Assembly: GCA_024691145.1 (NCBI GenBank)
Contig: JAILNW010000129.1
Location: 1 to 7,345 of the forward strand
From: Lachnospiraceae bacterium
GTDB lineage: Bacteria > Bacillota > Clostridia > Lachnospirales > Lachnospiraceae
Length of the DNA: 7,345 nt
Reading direction: 5' to 3'
A program made the translations under genes and the position numbers. Below are positions 5,985 to 7,345 of the stretch, piece after piece. The notes beneath the pieces are model-generated. The model was given only the letters and a program-made list of their open reading frames with translations, was not told where the DNA came from and did not search any database. The stretch's first letter is position 1. The number at the start of each line of letters is the position of its first letter.

Positions 5985-7127
5985 ATGGAAAAAGATCCAT
6001 TTAAAGAATATTTTAAAGAAAGTGAGCCAGATAAAGCCTATAAAAGCTATGCCTGGAGTACAGCCATCGGATTACAGGCAGTTGATGGTCTTAAACCTTC
6101 AAAATACCTTATTAATACAGCTATTCAGAACATTGAGGGTAATATTTCACTTACTGAAGCTCAAAGTCTGATTAGCAGCTATTATAAAGAAAAGCCTTCC
6201 TTATCCGATGATGAAAACAGAATAGAAGAAGCTGATAAAGTTTCTTCACGTATTGCCCAAATCTTATCAGAACCAGCCTTTTCTTTTTCTCCTAATGAGT
6301 ACACTGCTATTCATAGAAAACTTTTTACTGGTATATATAAGCATGCTGGCAAGATTAGGGATTACAATATTACAAAGAAAGAATGGGTTCTTGACGGTGC
6401 CACTGTAACCTATGGCAGTGCCTCAGAATTAAAGGCTACCCTGGAATATGACTTATCTGTAGAAAAAGCCTTTAATTACAAAGGTTTAAATATGAATGAA
6501 ATCATATCCCACCTTGCTTTCTTTGTCTCAAGACTATGGCAGATTCACATTTTTGGAGAAGGTAATACACGAACTACTGCAGTTTTTTTTATAAAATACC
6601 TTCGTACACTTGGCTTTTCTGCCATGAATGATATATTTGCAGATAACGCATGGTATTTTAGAAATGCCCTTGTAAGAGCCAACTATACAAATATCCAGAA
6701 AGATGTTCATGAAACAACAGAATATCTTGAACTTTTTTTAAGGAATCTCCTTCTGAATGAGAAAAATGAACTTCATAATAGAGATCTGCATATAAGTAAA
6801 CATTTAATTTTAAATAAAGTAGACATTGGTGATAAAAAAGTAGACATTGACGTAAAAAAAGTAGACATTGATACTAAAAAAGTAGATATTGACCAGCTAT
6901 ATTCCGATAAACTCAAGGATTTTTCAGTTAAAACAGTTATACACATTCATAGACTGTTTGATGAATATGGTTTTGATGAAATATTCGGCAGAAGTATGAT
7001 TGTAAAAAAATTAGACCTTAAAGATTCAAGTGCCTCAAAATTCATCTCTAAACTATTAAATGCTGAAATAATCGAACCCGTAATGGGACATGGCAAAGGT
7101 AAATATAAATTCAAACAGCAGGTGTAA
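5985..7127 (+). CDS. Fic-domain protein with C-terminal winged helix and KVDI repeats
   Basis: A 380-residue protein of the Fic family, whose usual reaction is AMP transfer from ATP to a hydroxyl side chain of a target protein. An IEGN motif at residues 50-53 resembles the inhibitory helix of self-restrained Fic proteins, with E51 as candidate inhibitory Glu. A flap-like hairpin lies around 122-148 and the active-site motif HIFGEGNTRTTA at 188-199. The canonical form is HxFx(D/E)GNGRxxR, so H188, F190, E192, N194 and R196 are kept while Gly becomes Thr195 and the last Arg becomes Ala199. Four copies of a seven-residue VDI(G/D)xKK unit (279-303) link to a winged-helix-like C-terminus (305-376), which could bind DNA, perhaps for autoregulation. 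ATG 5985 has GAGG seven bases upstream. Gene two of an operon behind the AMMECR1 fusion. Family assignment is secure; activity and target are unknown. Confidence 0.92.
   Translation: MEKDPFKEYFKESEPDKAYKSYAWSTAIGLQAVDGLKPSKYLINTAIQNIEGNISLTEAQSLISSYYKEKPSLSDDENRIEEADKVSSRIAQILSEPAFSFSPNEYTAIHRKLFTGIYKHAGKIRDYNITKKEWVLDGATVTYGSASELKATLEYDLSVEKAFNYKGLNMNEIISHLAFFVSRLWQIHIFGEGNTRTTAVFFIKYLRTLGFSAMNDIFADNAWYFRNALVRANYTNIQKDVHETTEYLELFLRNLLLNEKNELHNRDLHISKHLILNKVDIGDKKVDIDVKKVDIDTKKVDIDQLYSDKLKDFSVKTVIHIHRLFDEYGFDEIFGRSMIVKKLDLKDSSASKFISKLLNAEIIEPVMGHGKGKYKFKQQV
6819..6893 (+). repeat. In-frame 21-bp tandem repeat in the fic gene (about 3.6 copies)
   Basis: Units start at 6819, 6840, 6861 and 6882, each based on GTAGACATTG followed by variable bases and an A-run. 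They encode VDIGDKK, VDIDVKK, VDIDTKK and VDIDQ. The copies differ at only a few positions, one change being synonymous (GAC to GAT). The 21-bp period keeps the frame, so copy number could vary by slippage without breaking the protein. Confidence 0.95.
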
Positions 7128-7141
7128 TACCCCTGCTGTTT
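7113..7141 (+). terminator. Terminator of the AMMECR1-fusion/fic operon, likely bidirectional
   Basis: AAACAGCAGG (7113-7122) and CCTGCTGTTT (7132-7141) form a perfect 10-bp stem with a 9-base loop that contains the fic TAA stop (7125-7127). The T-rich end of the right arm continues as TTTGTTATATT. On the minus strand the stem is followed by TTTGAATTTATATTT, so it could also end the convergent gene that stops at 7157. Confidence 0.82.
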
Positions 7142-7156
7142 GTTATATTACTCTAA

Positions 7157-7345
7157 TTAATTTGGGCAGTGTAGAAGTTTTTTCTGTAATTCACCGCTAT
7201 ATTCAACATATCTGCCTTCTTCATTATTATTAAACAAATCTTCCATTTTGATTGCTTTTGCTATATAAACACCTTCTGCTTTCATTTCATAAGTGAACCA
7301 AATATCTTCAATATTATCCATTGAAAAATAAATACCAGTATTATA
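7157..7345 (-). CDS. C-terminal end of an unrecognised protein, cut by window edge
   Basis: A minus-strand frame is open from the right edge to TAA at 7159-7157 and gives 62 residues, beginning YNTGIYFSMDNIEDIWF and ending ELQKKLLHCPN. It is acidic, has no membrane segment and no motif I recognise. An internal ATG at 7321 has no ribosome binding site before it, and the frame stays open upstream, so the gene most likely begins beyond the window. It converges on the fic gene and its transcript could use the same hairpin at 7113-7141. No function is proposed. Confidence 0.6.
   Translation of the reverse strand, partial: YNTGIYFSMDNIEDIWFTYEMKAEGVYIAKAIKMEDLFNNNEEGRYVEYSGELQKKLLHCPN

Noticed and set aside
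5917..6171. Plus-strand open frame of 84 codons across the AMMECR1-fusion/fic junction
   Set aside because: It overlaps both secure genes in another frame and shows no coding signature; the junction has a clean stop, ribosome binding site and start for fic.
6819..6893. CRISPR-like array
   Set aside because: The repeats are contiguous 21-bp units without spacers, in frame within the fic gene, and are better explained as a protein repeat.

Overview
The window is AT-rich DNA with strong GGAGG-type ribosome binding sites and TTGnnn-N17-TATAAT promoters. Its gene content fits a low-GC Firmicute, most plausibly a Lachnospiraceae-type gut or rumen Clostridia. This rests on the style of EF-Ts and S2, an AmmeMemoRadiSam fusion protein, and a SARP/BTAD-type regulator. 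The species cannot be fixed from sequence alone.

Layout, left to right. (1) Bases 1-872, minus strand: a winged-helix plus BTAD transcriptional regulator whose C-terminus runs off the left edge, with a short promoter region carrying repeats. (2) 1046-2386, minus: an orphan AAA_14/DUF4143-type ATPase with its own rho-independent terminator. (3) 2390-2525: a hairpin terminator for the ribosomal operon and a compact cluster of small inverted repeats. (4) 2526-4284, minus: the conserved rpsB-tsf operon (ribosomal protein S2, EF-Ts), driven by a near-consensus promoter and preceded by a leader of about 150 nt. The leader can fold into a closed multibranch structure plus a hairpin next to the ribosome binding site. 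(5) 4491-7141, plus: a divergently transcribed two-gene operon, a LigB/MEMO-like domain fused to AMMECR1 followed by a Fic-domain protein, ended by a strong hairpin in which the fic stop codon lies in the loop. (6) 7157-7345, minus: the C-terminal end of an unrecognised gene entering from the right edge.

rpsB-tsf is housekeeping translation. The flanking genes are accessory: an ATPase of unknown role, a regulator of unknown target, and the AMMECR1-fusion/Fic pair. The AmmeMemoRadiSam radical SAM partner is not in the window. The position normally expected for a partner is taken by a Fic protein with a degenerate catalytic motif and a four-copy 21-bp repeat between its Fic domain and a C-terminal winged helix. 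The observations most worth following up are the rpsB leader RNA and the AMMECR1-Fic operon.
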